13,313 bases of DNA from JADLEX01 sp964586775 (GCA_964586775.1 CAZPJD010000115.1:1-13313); one strand, 5' to 3'. Counted from the stretch's first letter, positions 1-7,735 are shown. The notes: a model not told the origin generated them from the letters alone. Program-made: numbers and translations.

Positions 1-46
1 ACGCGCCCTGGAACCGCTCCACCGCTTCCGCCAACCGCACCGTCAT
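1..46 (-). CDS. Probable N-terminus of an unidentified protein, cut by the left edge
   Basis: On the minus strand an ATG at 46-44 opens a frame that reads MTVRLAEAVERFQGA up to the window edge. A GGGAG Shine-Dalgarno-like sequence lies 7 bases before the ATG. The frame follows about 240 noncoding bases downstream of ptsI and points the same way. Fifteen residues are too few to assign a family. The call rests only on the start codon, the ribosome binding site and coding-like composition, so it could be chance. Confidence 0.35.
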   Translation of the reverse strand, partial: MTVRLAEAVERFQGA

Positions 47-110
47 GTCGCAACTCCCGGTGAGGGGATTCCCTCGAAAAACCACCCGGAGGAGTTATTC
101 CATCGAATGG

Positions 111-257
111 TGACCGCCGGTCATTCCGGCTTTGCGTGTCAAGATAACTCCGCCATGCCCAAGCGAACTCTATCATGACCGGCGTTCAGAAATCAATAAC
201 TTTGTAACTATCGGTTTTTACTGGAGATTATTCGGCCCTGACCAACGGTCATGACCG
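111..257. repeat. Cluster of TGACCG/CGGTCA inverted repeats in the spacer after ptsI
   Basis: This AT-richer spacer holds three related palindromic elements. TGACCG-C-CGGTCA lies at 111-123, TCATGACCGG at 173-182, and the perfect 12-bp palindrome CGGTCATGACCG at 246-257. They share the half-site TGACCG. They lie upstream of the candidate start at 46 and downstream of ptsI. They could be operator sites for a dimeric regulator of the left-hand gene, or copies of a small dispersed palindrome. Nothing in the window identifies the binding protein. Confidence 0.4.
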
Positions 258-282
258 AGGCGGGATCGCCTGAGAGGGCGAT
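258..282 (-). terminator. Overlapping hairpins just after ptsI, without a U-tract
   Basis: Five bases past the ptsI stop a perfect 6-bp stem ATCGCC-N6-GGCGAT spans 265-282. It overlaps an alternative stem AGGCG-N4-CGCCT at 258-271. Neither is followed by a run of T on the minus strand, so this is not a classical intrinsic terminator. The position suits a Rho-dependent end or an mRNA 3'-end stabiliser. Two mutually exclusive stems are seen; any function is inferred. Confidence 0.3.
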
Positions 283-287
283 GGCCT

Positions 288-2063
288 TCAAATGGTCCAG
301 GAATGGTCGCGGAACTCGGTTGGGAACCGGGTGTGCATCGTGTCCTTGACGAGGGCGATGATCTCGCGCCGCGTCTTCATGCCCAGCACGCGCTCGGCCA
401 GCGCGCGGGCCTCGCCCATGTCGATGCGCCGAATGAGATCCTTGACCTTGAGCGTCGCCGCCGGGCTCATGGAGAGGTTGTCCACGCCGAGCCCGACGAG
501 CAACATCGTGAGCTGTAGGTCGCCCGCCATTTCGCCGCACATCGAGACCTCGATCCCCGCCTCGCGCGCCGCGTCCACGGTCTGCCGGATCATGCGCAGG
601 ATCGCCTGATGGATCGGGCTGTAGAGATACGCGACGTTCTCGTTCTCGCGATCGATCGCCATGGTGTACTGGATGAGGTCGTTGGTGCCGATGCTGAAGA
701 AATCGACCTCGGCCGCCAGGATGTCGGCGATGATGACCGCGCTGGGCACCTCGATCATGATCCCCACGCGCACGTCGTCGGAAAACTCGCGGCCTTCGAG
801 TTCAAGTTCCTGCCGCACCTCTTCCAGAATCCCCTTGGCGCGACGCAGTTCGGACAGGCACGAGATCATCGGGAACATGATGCGCAGATTGCCGTGCACC
901 GACGCGCGCAGCATGGCGCGAAGCTGGTCCTTGAAGATGTCTTCGCGCTGCAGGCAGAAGCGGATCGCGCGCAGGCCCATGGCCGGGTTCGATTCGCCCT
1001 CCTGGTTCAGCTCGGGCAGGACCTTGTCGTAACCCATGTCCAGCGTGCGGATGGTGGCGTAGTGGTCGCGGCCGACCTCGCGCAGGATCCGCGAGTAGAT
1101 CTCGTACTGCTCCTCCTCGCTGGCGGGCCCGCCCTTGGCGAGAAAGATGAACTCGGTGCGGAACAGGCCGATGTCGCGGATGCCGACGTTCTCGGCCAGC
1201 CGCATCTCCTCGGGCAGGTCGATGTTGGCCTGCAACCCGACGGGCACGCCGTCCGCCGTGACGCACGGCAGGTCCTTGATCTCGAGCAGCTCGGCCGTGC
1301 GCGCGGCGCGCTTGCGGATCTTTTCCTGATACTCATCGATCAGTTCGAGACCCGGATGGACGAAAACGAGGCCGTCCTGCGCGTCGAGGATCAGCACGTC
1401 GCCGGTCTTGACGTGCGTGGTGACGTGCTCGAGTCCGACCACCGCCGGCAGCTCCATGCCGCGCGCGAGGATCGACGAATGGCTGGTCGGGCCGCCCAGA
1501 TCGGTCGCAAGCCCGACCACGCGCTCGCGGTCGATGTGGGCCATGTCGCCGGGTGAGATGTTGTGCGCGACGATGACGACGCCGGGCGGCACCCCGTCGA
1601 GGCTCTCGTCCTGCACGCCCATCAGGTTGCGGATCAGGCGCTGCGCGACCTCGTCGAAGAGCTGCGTGCGCTCGATGCGCGTGCGTTCGGACTCGCCCGC
1701 GAGCGTCGCCTTGAGGCCGTCGAAGAGTTTTTTCACGGCCCATTCGGCGTTGATGCGGTCGGTTTCGATGTGCCGCATCACCTCCTGAATCATGTACTCG
1801 TCGGCGAGCCAGGCGAGGTGCGCTTCGAGGATGAGCCGGTGATCTTCCTGCAGGTCGCGCCCGAGCGCCGCGTCGAGCTGCGCGCGGCTTTTTTCGATGG
1901 CGTCGCGGAAACGGGACTTTTCGAGCAGGACGAGTTCGGGCAGCACGAGACGCATCGTGACGCGCAGCTTCGCGCGGTCGATGCAATACGCGAGCCCGAC
2001 GACCAGACCCGGCGCGCCGACGTTGCCCTTGAGTTTGCGGCAGACGAGTTCGGAGTCGCTCAT
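288..2063 (-). CDS. ptsI: Phosphoenolpyruvate-protein phosphotransferase (PTS enzyme I)
   Basis: Enzyme I takes phosphate from PEP onto a histidine and passes it to HPr in the cytoplasm, as the first step of the PTS. The 591-residue product is close to the E. coli length (575). The phosphohistidine motif GGPTSHSSILAR carries the active His at about 195. The PEP-binding C-terminal barrel shows LFRTEFIFL (300-308), IEVPSA (437-442), SIGTNDLIQYTMAIDR (457-472), and the catalytic Cys in SMCGEMAGD at about 509. No GAF domain precedes it, so it is PtsI rather than PtsP. Two ATGs lie in tandem at 2066 and 2063. The second is chosen because GGAG lies 7 bases before it, giving a TGATG overlap with the ptsH stop; the first would add one residue. 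It is the last gene of the array and follows HPr, its partner. Confidence 0.96.
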   Translation of the reverse strand: MSDSELVCRKLKGNVGAPGLVVGLAYCIDRAKLRVTMRLVLPELVLLEKSRFRDAIEKSRAQLDAALGRDLQEDHRLILEAHLAWLADEYMIQEVMRHIETDRINAEWAVKKLFDGLKATLAGESERTRIERTQLFDEVAQRLIRNLMGVQDESLDGVPPGVVIVAHNISPGDMAHIDRERVVGLATDLGGPTSHSSILARGMELPAVVGLEHVTTHVKTGDVLILDAQDGLVFVHPGLELIDEYQEKIRKRAARTAELLEIKDLPCVTADGVPVGLQANIDLPEEMRLAENVGIRDIGLFRTEFIFLAKGGPASEEEQYEIYSRILREVGRDHYATIRTLDMGYDKVLPELNQEGESNPAMGLRAIRFCLQREDIFKDQLRAMLRASVHGNLRIMFPMISCLSELRRAKGILEEVRQELELEGREFSDDVRVGIMIEVPSAVIIADILAAEVDFFSIGTNDLIQYTMAIDRENENVAYLYSPIHQAILRMIRQTVDAAREAGIEVSMCGEMAGDLQLTMLLVGLGVDNLSMSPAATLKVKDLIRRIDMGEARALAERVLGMKTRREIIALVKDTMHTRFPTEFRDHSWTI

Positions 2064-2356
2064 CATTCCTCTCCGAACTTCTCGACGAACAGCGCCTCGA
2101 GTGCGGCGGTCGCCTCCTCGGCGTCGGGACCCACGGCCCGGATCGTGAGCACGGTGTTCTTCGGCGCGATCAACGTGGTCACGCTCATGATGCTCTTCGC
2201 GTTGGCCGCCCGATCGCCCTTGTGCAGATAGATCTCGCACTCGAAACGGGCCATCGCCTTGACGATCTTCGACGCCGGACGCAGGTGGATACCCTGTTTG
2301 TTGCGCACCAGTACGTCGCGCGTGACCGTCAGCCCGGGATCGTTACCGAGCGCCAT
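2063..2356 (-). CDS. ptsH: HPr phosphocarrier protein
   Basis: HPr is the small phosphocarrier between enzyme I and EIIA proteins. The 97-residue product has the active-site segment GIHLRPAS with His24, equivalent to His15 of standard HPr. It also has the regulatory-serine segment AKSIMSV with Ser55, equivalent to Ser46, the usual target of HPr kinase. Both sites are offset by nine residues, so this HPr carries a short N-terminal extension (MALGNDPGL) if the ATG at 2356 is right. That start lies inside the end of the upstream EIIA gene (14-bp overlap), which suggests translational coupling. A Ser46-type site fits the hprK gene in the same array. Together with EI and two EIIA proteins it forms a phosphorelay with no permease nearby. 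Confidence 0.95.
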   Translation of the reverse strand: MALGNDPGLTVTRDVLVRNKQGIHLRPASKIVKAMARFECEIYLHKGDRAANAKSIMSVTTLIAPKNTVLTIRAVGPDAEEATAALEALFVEKFGEE

Positions 2357-2753
2357 CGTTCAGGAACTCGCTGGCGAGCGAGATGTGCTCGCGGCCGACC
2401 TCGATGATGGAGCGGGCAAGCTCGGCGAGCGACAGCCCGTCGCGGTGGTGCGCCAGATACATCATCATCGGCAGGTTGAGCCCGCTGACGACCTCGATGC
2501 GTCCCTCGGCCAGAAGCGAAAGGGCGACGTTGGAGGGCGTTCCACCGAACATGTCGGTGAGGATCAGCACGCCATCGCCGTCATCCACGGCGCGCACGGC
2601 GTGGTCGATCCGCTTCGCCACCGCGGCGGGGTCCTCCAGTGCGTCGATCTCCACCGCGAGGGCGCGCTCGACAGGCCGACCTTCGATCGTGCTCGTCGTC
2701 TTGATGATTTCCTGGGCCAACATCCCGTGGGCCACGACAACCATGCCGACCAT
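2343..2753 (-). CDS. PTS EIIA component, mannose family, stand-alone
   Basis: EIIA of the mannose family accepts phosphate from HPr on a histidine. The 136-residue protein opens with MVGMVVVAHGMLA, placing the expected phospho-His at residue 9. It continues with the family signature VLILTDMFGGTPSNVA (63-78) and VVSGLNLPMMMYL (88-100). It is a single domain: E. coli ManX fuses EIIA to EIIB, while here no EIIB, EIIC or EIID follows. An isolated copy beside rapZ, HPr and EI is more likely a regulatory phosphoacceptor than part of a sugar importer; this is inference. GGAGAG lies 8 bases before the ATG at 2753. A second in-frame ATG at 2744 is possible. A 46-bp gap separates it from rapZ. Confidence 0.92.
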   Translation of the reverse strand: MVGMVVVAHGMLAQEIIKTTSTIEGRPVERALAVEIDALEDPAAVAKRIDHAVRAVDDGDGVLILTDMFGGTPSNVALSLLAEGRIEVVSGLNLPMMMYLAHHRDGLSLAELARSIIEVGREHISLASEFLNDGAR

Positions 2754-2799
2754 GCGTCGAACTCTCCGGGGGCCGCGCCGAGGGCGCGACGCGCTGCGT

Positions 2800-3672
2800 T
2801 CAGGGCTCTTGATATCGCTTGAGATCCCGGTGAACCACGGTGGACTGGTGCTTTCCCGTCCGAAAAGTCTTCGCCAGATGTTCGACGATCGCGACGGAGC
2901 GGTGGGCTCCCCCGGTGCAGCCGATGGCCACGGTGAGGTAGTGCTTACCCTCTTTCTCGTAATACGGCAACAGGAACTGAAGGAACCCCACGACCGTGTC
3001 GATGAAGCGCCGCGTGACGTCCTGATCGAGGACGTATTGGGCGACTTTTTCGTCGCGCCCGGTAAAGGGTTTGAGCTCGGGCACGAAGTAGGGATTGGGC
3101 AGAAAACGAACGTCGAACATCAGGTTCGCGTCGGTCGGAACGCCGAATTTGTAGCCGAAACTCTTGAAGGTGATGCGCAAAGGAAACTTGTCGCCGGAAG
3201 GCCCGAACCGCTCCTGAAGGTCGCGACGCAGGTCGTGAACCGAGAGGCTCGACGTGTCGATGACGTCGTCGGCCGCCGCGCGCAGATGAGCCAGGCGCTC
3301 GCGCTCGTTCTGGATCGCTCCCATCAGGTCGCCGGTGGCATCGAGCGGGTGCGGTCGGCGCGTCTCGGAGAACCGCCTCACGAGGGTCTCGTCCGACGCG
3401 TCGAGAAAAACCGTGTGGATGGGATATCCCGCGTCGATCGACGTCTTGCGGATCTGGTCGTATTCGTCGGTGAAGTTCGCCGCGCGGCTGTCCATCACGA
3501 GCGCGTAGCGAGTGTATTCCGAGGCGGTGTCCGACAGTTCGAGGAGCTTGGGCAGCAGGGCGATCGGCATGTTGTCGATGCAAAAATAGCCGATGTCCTC
3601 GAGCGCGCGGATGGCGATGCTCTTGCCCGAGCCCGACATGCCGGTGAGGATCAGGATCGAAACGTCCTTCAT
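2800..3672 (-). CDS. rapZ: RapZ/YvcJ-family nucleotide-binding protein
   Basis: This is a 290-residue protein of the RapZ family (E. coli RapZ 284), P-loop proteins that bind nucleotides. In E. coli RapZ is also an RNA-binding adaptor that controls GlmS through small RNAs. The Walker A motif GMSGSGKS is at 11-18, with YFCIDNMPIALL at 29-40 and VMDSR at 59-63. The C-terminal domain shows FKSFGYKFGVP (169-179), DVRFLPNPY (187-195) and GCTGGAHRSV (251-260). Its end has basic residues but a less lysine-rich tail than in enterobacteria, so RNA binding is not assured. The ATG at 3672 overlaps the hprK stop as ATGA. The hprK-rapZ-PTS neighbourhood is common and suggests a link between PTS phosphorylation and amino-sugar or envelope supply. 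Confidence 0.94.
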   Translation of the reverse strand: MKDVSILILTGMSGSGKSIAIRALEDIGYFCIDNMPIALLPKLLELSDTASEYTRYALVMDSRAANFTDEYDQIRKTSIDAGYPIHTVFLDASDETLVRRFSETRRPHPLDATGDLMGAIQNERERLAHLRAAADDVIDTSSLSVHDLRRDLQERFGPSGDKFPLRITFKSFGYKFGVPTDANLMFDVRFLPNPYFVPELKPFTGRDEKVAQYVLDQDVTRRFIDTVVGFLQFLLPYYEKEGKHYLTVAIGCTGGAHRSVAIVEHLAKTFRTGKHQSTVVHRDLKRYQEP

Positions 3673-4643
3673 TCGGCTTCCTCGAGCACGTCGTCGTCCG
3701 AGATCTTTTCCTCCTGCCCCGCGATCTTCGCGAGCAGCCCGTCCTGAAACTCCTTGGCCGCGTGATAGCCTTCGAGCTTGAGCAGATGGTTGCGCGCGGC
3801 GACCTCCACGATCGCGGTCAGGTTGCGGCCCGGGCGCACGGGAATCGTCACCATCGGCAGCTCGACGCCGAGGATCTGGTAGAACTGGTCGTCGAGGCCC
3901 ACGCGGTCGTATTCGGTATTCTCGTTCCACTCCACCAAGCGCACCACCAGATGCACCTTTTTCTTGTCGCGGATCGCCCCGATTCCGAACATCTCCTTGA
4001 TGTTGATGATGCCGAGACCCCGGATTTCCATCAGGTACTTGGTGATCTGCGGGCCGCGCCCGTTGATGGAGTCGGGTCCGCCGCGGGCGAGTTCGACGAT
4101 GTCGTCGGCGACGAGGCGGTGGCCCTTGAGGATGAGATCGAGGGCGCACTCGCTCTTGCCGATGGCGCTCTTGCCGAGCATGAGCACGCCGACGCCGAAG
4201 ACATCGACGAGCACGCCGTGCATGGTGGTGCGCCGCGCGAAGCGCGTTTCGAGAAATCGCGTCGCGCGGTTGATGAACTCCTGCGTGGTCAGGCGGGTCT
4301 TGAGCACCGGCGTCCTCGACGCCTCGGCGAGTTCCGCGAAGACCTCGGGGACTTTCTGAAACCGCGTCACGACGCAGCAGCACACGCCCTTTTCGAAAAA
4401 CGCGGTAAGGATCTTTCGCGCGGCGGCGGGTTTCAGGTCGTGCAGATAGCTGATTTCGGTCTTGCCGAAGACCTGCATCCGGTGGTTGACGACGTGCTTG
4501 GTGTAGCCCGCCATGGCGAGGCCGGGCTTCTGGATATGCGGGACATAGATCTTGTTGTCGAGACCGCCCTGCCCGGCGATGAGCGTCATCTCCAGGTTGT
4601 CCTGCTCGTGCTCCAGCATCTCGCCGACGCGGATATACGCCAC
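3669..4643 (-). CDS. hprK: HPr kinase/phosphorylase
   Basis: HprK/P phosphorylates and dephosphorylates the regulatory serine of HPr. Numbering from the GTG at 4643 (324 residues), the conserved catalytic His in MHGVLVDVFG is at 142. The P-loop GKSAIGKS is at 157-164, GHRLVADD ends at 181, and the family signature EIRGLGIINIKEMFG is at 206-220. RPGRN and the helix after it (270 onward) match the C-terminal region. An N-terminal domain of about 130 residues precedes the kinase, as in Firmicutes enzymes. The GTG at 4643 is preferred because AGGGGG lies 6 bases before it. A GTG at 4658, overlapping the ptsN stop as GTGA, would add five residues but lacks a clear ribosome binding site. The P-loop has Lys and Ala where GESGIGKS-like sequences are common. 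Confidence 0.94.
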   Translation of the reverse strand: MAYIRVGEMLEHEQDNLEMTLIAGQGGLDNKIYVPHIQKPGLAMAGYTKHVVNHRMQVFGKTEISYLHDLKPAAARKILTAFFEKGVCCCVVTRFQKVPEVFAELAEASRTPVLKTRLTTQEFINRATRFLETRFARRTTMHGVLVDVFGVGVLMLGKSAIGKSECALDLILKGHRLVADDIVELARGGPDSINGRGPQITKYLMEIRGLGIINIKEMFGIGAIRDKKKVHLVVRLVEWNENTEYDRVGLDDQFYQILGVELPMVTIPVRPGRNLTAIVEVAARNHLLKLEGYHAAKEFQDGLLAKIAGQEEKISDDDVLEEAE

Positions 4644-4654
4644 GGCGTTCCCCC

Positions 4655-5116
4655 TCACTCGTTCTGATCGGCGAGGTCGATGATGCGCCGAATCGCGGTC
4701 GCGTCAACCGCCGCCAAGAGCCGTTCGATTTCGCCCGGTGTCTGACAAACGCGGCTGATGCGCGCCAGCAGCGACAGATGCGCGCCGACCGAATTGTCCG
4801 GGGCGAGGATCGCGAAAAACAGGTGCGCGGGACGCGCGTCGATGCTCTCGAAGTCGATCCCGTCGGGAGATCGACCGAACGCCGCGAGGATCCGCCGCAG
4901 GCCGGGCACCTTGGCGTGGGGGATCGCCACGCCGTCACCCACGCCGGTGCTGCCGAGTCGCTCGCGCTCGATCAGTGCGGCGAACGCGGCCTCGGCGTCG
5001 AGATCGGGCTCGTGCCTGCCGACGAGTTCCACCAACTCCCGCAATACGGCCGAGCGATCCGCCGCCGTCAGGCTCGGCGCGATCACACCGGGCGCGAGAT
5101 AGTCCACGATCCGCAT
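4655..5116 (-). CDS. ptsN: PTS IIA-like nitrogen regulatory protein (EIIA-Ntr)
   Basis: EIIA-Ntr is the terminal phosphoacceptor of the nitrogen PTS, a regulatory branch that carries no sugar. From the ATG at 5116 the protein has 153 residues and begins MRIVDYLAPG, the usual family start. The phosphoacceptor His lies in DGVAIPHAKV at about residue 67. HLFFAILAPDNSVGAHLSLLA in the second half is also typical. An in-frame ATG at 5164 would add 16 residues not typical of the family, though it would shorten the gap to hpf to 21 bp; neither start has a strong ribosome binding site. The gene sits after rpoN and hpf, the classic order in Proteobacteria, and just before hprK. Confidence 0.93.
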   Translation of the reverse strand: MRIVDYLAPGVIAPSLTAADRSAVLRELVELVGRHEPDLDAEAAFAALIERERLGSTGVGDGVAIPHAKVPGLRRILAAFGRSPDGIDFESIDARPAHLFFAILAPDNSVGAHLSLLARISRVCQTPGEIERLLAAVDATAIRRIIDLADQNE

Positions 5117-5185
5117 GAAAAAGTCCCAAATCGCCGCCGACGCACTCCGTCGCGCGACGCCCATGAAATCCGCCGTGGCGGGCGA

Positions 5186-5509
5186 TCAGTCGGCTTCGAC
5201 CTCGGTCTCCGCGCCCGCGCCGCGACGCGAATGCATCCGGCCCTTCGCCTTCTTCACCTGGGCCTCCAGCTTGTCGGCAAGACCGTCGATGGCGCTGTAC
5301 ATGTCCTGCGTTTCTTCGTGGCAGGTGATCGTCTGCCGGTCGGCGGTCAGTGACGCCTCCGCGATGTGGCGGATCTTCTCCACGCTGAGCACCACGTTCA
5401 GGTCGATCGGTTCGTTGAGGTATTTCTTCACCTTTCCAAGTTTCTGTTCGGCGTATTCCTTGATCGCGTCCGTGGGCTCCGTATGCCGAAAGGTCACAGA
5501 AAATTTCAT
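5186..5509 (-). CDS. hpf: Ribosome hibernation promoting factor, short form
   Basis: HPF binds the decoding region of the 30S subunit and favours inactive ribosome dimers in slow growth. The 107-residue protein has the short HPF/YfiA fold without the C-terminal domain of long HPF. It starts MKFSVTFRHTEPTDAIKEYAEQKL, followed by LNVVLSVEK and the CHEETQDMYSAIDGLADKLEAQVKKAK helix region. A charged tail (about 90-107) is probably unstructured. The ribosome binding site AGGGGAGGAG before the ATG is the strongest in the array, which suggests efficient independent translation. It lies 25 bp after rpoN and before ptsN, its standard place. Confidence 0.94.
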   Translation of the reverse strand: MKFSVTFRHTEPTDAIKEYAEQKLGKVKKYLNEPIDLNVVLSVEKIRHIAEASLTADRQTITCHEETQDMYSAIDGLADKLEAQVKKAKGRMHSRRGAGAETEVEAD

Positions 5510-5534
5510 GGTTCGCTCCTCCCCTGCCGGGTGG

Positions 5535-6998
5535 TCATAGCACGCGTCGGCGTTTGCTCGACGACAGGATTCCGAGCAACTCGCGGTACTTGGTGACGGT
5601 GCGACGGGCGATCACGATTCCGTGCTTTTTCAGCAGAATCTGAACGATCTCCTGATCCGAGAACGGCTTCTTGAGGTCCTCGCTGGAAATCAGCTTGTGG
5701 ATGTGCTGCTTCACCGCCTCGGATGCGACCTGATCGCCGCTCGACGAGTCGATGCCCGAGTTGAAAAAGAACTTCAGCTCGTAAATGCCCTGCGGGGTGT
5801 GCACGTACTTGTTCGTCGTGGCGCGCGACACCGTGGACTCGTGCATCTCGATGTCCTCCGCCACGTCTCGCAGCACCATCGGCGAGAGCGCCACCGCGCC
5901 GCGGTCGAAAAACTCGCGCTGGCGCTTCACGATGGACTGCGTGACCTTGTAAATCGTGCGCTGTCGCTGGTGGATCGAGCGGATCATCCAGGTCGCGGAA
6001 CGCAGCTTCTCGTGGATGTATTCGCGTTCGGTCTTCGACGTGGCCGCGTCGCGCGCGGCGAGCATGTCTTTGTAGTAATTCGACACGCGCAACTTGGGCA
6101 GGCCGTCGTCGTTGAGCAGAACCTCGTATTCGTCGCCGACCTTGACGACGTAAATGTCGGGCACGATGTGCTGCACGGGCTTGCCGCCGAAGGGCCGGCC
6201 CGGCTTGGGCTCGAGCGCGCCCACCTCGCGCAGCAGGCGCGAAAGGTCTTCCGAAGCGATGCCCATCGTCTTCATGATCGGGTTGTAGTTGCGCGTCTCC
6301 AGATCGTGCAGATGGTTCTCGACCAATTTGCGAAGCTGCGCGTGATCGCCCGGCATCTGACGAAGCTGGAGCAGCAGGCACTCACGCAGATCGCGCGCGC
6401 CCACGCCCGGCGGGTCGAACTCCTGAATCACCGCCAGCGCCTCTTCCAGATCGTCGATGTCCCACTGCTGCGCCTCGGCGATTTCCTCCAGCGGACGCTG
6501 GAGGTAGCCGTCGTCGTCGATCTCGCCGACCAGATACATGGCCATCACGCGCAGGCTGTCGTCCACGTCCGACATGCGCACCTGCCACTCCAGGTGGTCG
6601 GCCAAGGTTTCGGTCTTGGTGATGGGCGTCTCGAATTCTTCGCGGTCCTCGGGGGCCTCGTAGCCGCCCTGATAATCCTCCACGCCCTGCTGCTCGAAAT
6701 ACTGCCGCCAGTCGATGTCCTTGATGTCCGAGAGCGACGGAATGCGATCGATATCGTGATCGATCCCGTTGTCGCGGGCTTCGGGCTCGCCGACCGTATC
6801 CGGGAGCTCGTTCTGCACGGCCCGCGCCTCTTCCAGCTCGTCGATTTCCTCGAGAACCGGATTCTCGAGAAGTTCCTGCGAAATCGCGTCGGCCAGTTCG
6901 AGCCGCGTGAGCTGAAGCAGCTTGATCGCCTGCTGCAACTGGGGCGTCATGACCAGTTGCTGCGTGAGCTTCAGGGATTGCCGGAGTTCCTGCGCCAT
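5535..6998 (-). CDS. rpoN: RNA polymerase sigma-54 factor
   Basis: Sigma-54 directs RNA polymerase to -24/-12 promoters and needs an enhancer-binding ATPase to open DNA. The 487-residue protein has the glutamine- and leucine-rich region I (LRQSLKLTQQLVMTPQLQQA, 5-24) and an acidic region II (about 50-125). The core-binding domain contains FDPPGVGARDLRECLLLQL (194-212), followed by the DNA-binding domain with a helix-turn-helix around 376-398. The RpoN box is ARRTVTKYRE at 464-473, with Thr469 where Ala is standard (ARRTVAKYRE); the other box residues are intact. AGGGG lies 5 bases before the ATG at 6998, 8 bp after the lptB stop. No activator gene is present in the window. A sigma-54-type promoter lies at the head of its own operon. 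Confidence 0.97.
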   Translation of the reverse strand: MAQELRQSLKLTQQLVMTPQLQQAIKLLQLTRLELADAISQELLENPVLEEIDELEEARAVQNELPDTVGEPEARDNGIDHDIDRIPSLSDIKDIDWRQYFEQQGVEDYQGGYEAPEDREEFETPITKTETLADHLEWQVRMSDVDDSLRVMAMYLVGEIDDDGYLQRPLEEIAEAQQWDIDDLEEALAVIQEFDPPGVGARDLRECLLLQLRQMPGDHAQLRKLVENHLHDLETRNYNPIMKTMGIASEDLSRLLREVGALEPKPGRPFGGKPVQHIVPDIYVVKVGDEYEVLLNDDGLPKLRVSNYYKDMLAARDAATSKTEREYIHEKLRSATWMIRSIHQRQRTIYKVTQSIVKRQREFFDRGAVALSPMVLRDVAEDIEMHESTVSRATTNKYVHTPQGIYELKFFFNSGIDSSSGDQVASEAVKQHIHKLISSEDLKKPFSDQEIVQILLKKHGIVIARRTVTKYRELLGILSSSKRRRVL

Positions 6999-7006
6999 CG
7001 TCGCCC

Positions 7007-7735
7007 CTATAAGCGGAACTTTTCGCCCAGGTAGATCTCGCGGGCTTTCGGGGAGTTCGCGATGGACTCCGGATCGCCCTGCTCGAGCACCTGGCCCTGA
7101 TGGATGATGTACGCCCGGTCGCAGATGCCGAGCGTCTCGCGGACGTTGTGATCGGTGATGAGCACGCCGATGCCCTTTCCGCGAAGCTGTTCGACGATGC
7201 CCTGAATCTCGGCGACCGCGATGGGATCGATGCCCGCGAAGGGCTCGTCGAGCAGGATGAACGACGGCCGCGTCACGAGCGCCCGCGTGATCTCGACGCG
7301 CCGCCGCTCGCCGCCCGACAATGCGTAACCCGGGCTCTTGCGGATGTGCGTGATCGACAGGTCTTCGAGAAGCTGATCGACGCGCTCGCGCTCCTCGCGT
7401 CGGGGCAAGCCCAGCGTTTCCAGAATCGCGAGGATGTTTTGCTCCACCGTCAGCTTGCGGAAGATGCTCGGCTCCTGCGCCAGATAACTCAGCCCCAGCC
7501 GCGCCCGCCGATACATCGGCTCGCCGGTGATATCCTCGTCGCCCAGCCTCACCGTGCCGGCCTCGGGCCGATAGAGCCCCACGATCATGTAAAAGCTCGT
7601 CGTCTTTCCCGCGCCGTTGGGGCCGAGCAGTCCGACGATTTCCCCCTTCTTCACGTCCACCGAAACGCCATTCACCACGGTCCGCGCGCCAAATCGCTTG
7701 ACGAGTCCATCCGTGGAGAGCCTCGCGGGGTTCAC
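7007..7735 (-). CDS. lptB: LPS export ABC transporter ATP-binding protein LptB
   Basis: LptB is the cytoplasmic ATPase that, with LptF and LptG, extracts LPS from the inner membrane. The 242-residue protein has Walker A GPNGAGKT (38-45), Q-loop Gln87 in YLAQEPS, signature LSGGERRR (139-146), Walker B ILLDEPFAGIDP (160-171), and H-loop His196 in ITDHN. YLAQEPSIFRKLTVEQN and LDEPFAGIDPI are characteristic of LptB. The GTG at 7735 overlaps the lptA stop as GTGA and has GAGGAG 8 bases upstream. Its partners lptF and lptG are not in the window. It precedes rpoN by 8 bp, as in E. coli. Confidence 0.97.
   Translation of the reverse strand: MNPARLSTDGLVKRFGARTVVNGVSVDVKKGEIVGLLGPNGAGKTTSFYMIVGLYRPEAGTVRLGDEDITGEPMYRRARLGLSYLAQEPSIFRKLTVEQNILAILETLGLPRREERERVDQLLEDLSITHIRKSPGYALSGGERRRVEITRALVTRPSFILLDEPFAGIDPIAVAEIQGIVEQLRGKGIGVLITDHNVRETLGICDRAYIIHQGQVLEQGDPESIANSPKAREIYLGEKFRL

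Noticed and set aside
62..75. GAGGG-N4-CCCTC hairpin near the left edge as a terminator
   Set aside because: The stem is only 5 bp and the T-run on the minus strand precedes it instead of following it.
137..142. Minus-strand TTGACA as a -35 element for the left-edge gene
   Set aside because: No plausible -10 hexamer lies 16-18 bases downstream.
104..172. Short plus-strand peptide after a GGAGGAG sequence in the left spacer
   Set aside because: The GGAGGAG lies too far from the ATG for normal spacing and the roughly 20-residue product has no support.
609..2231. Plus-strand open frames of 222 and 315 codons opposite ptsI
   Set aside because: Both are antisense to well-matched enzyme I and have the typical shadow composition.
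2383..3747. 454-codon plus-strand open frame opposite the EIIA and rapZ genes
   Set aside because: It crosses two certain genes and an intergenic gap with no family features.
5622..7034. 470-codon plus-strand open frame opposite rpoN
   Set aside because: Translation is His/Arg/Val-rich with no motif and lies wholly antisense to a certain gene; a high-GC shadow.
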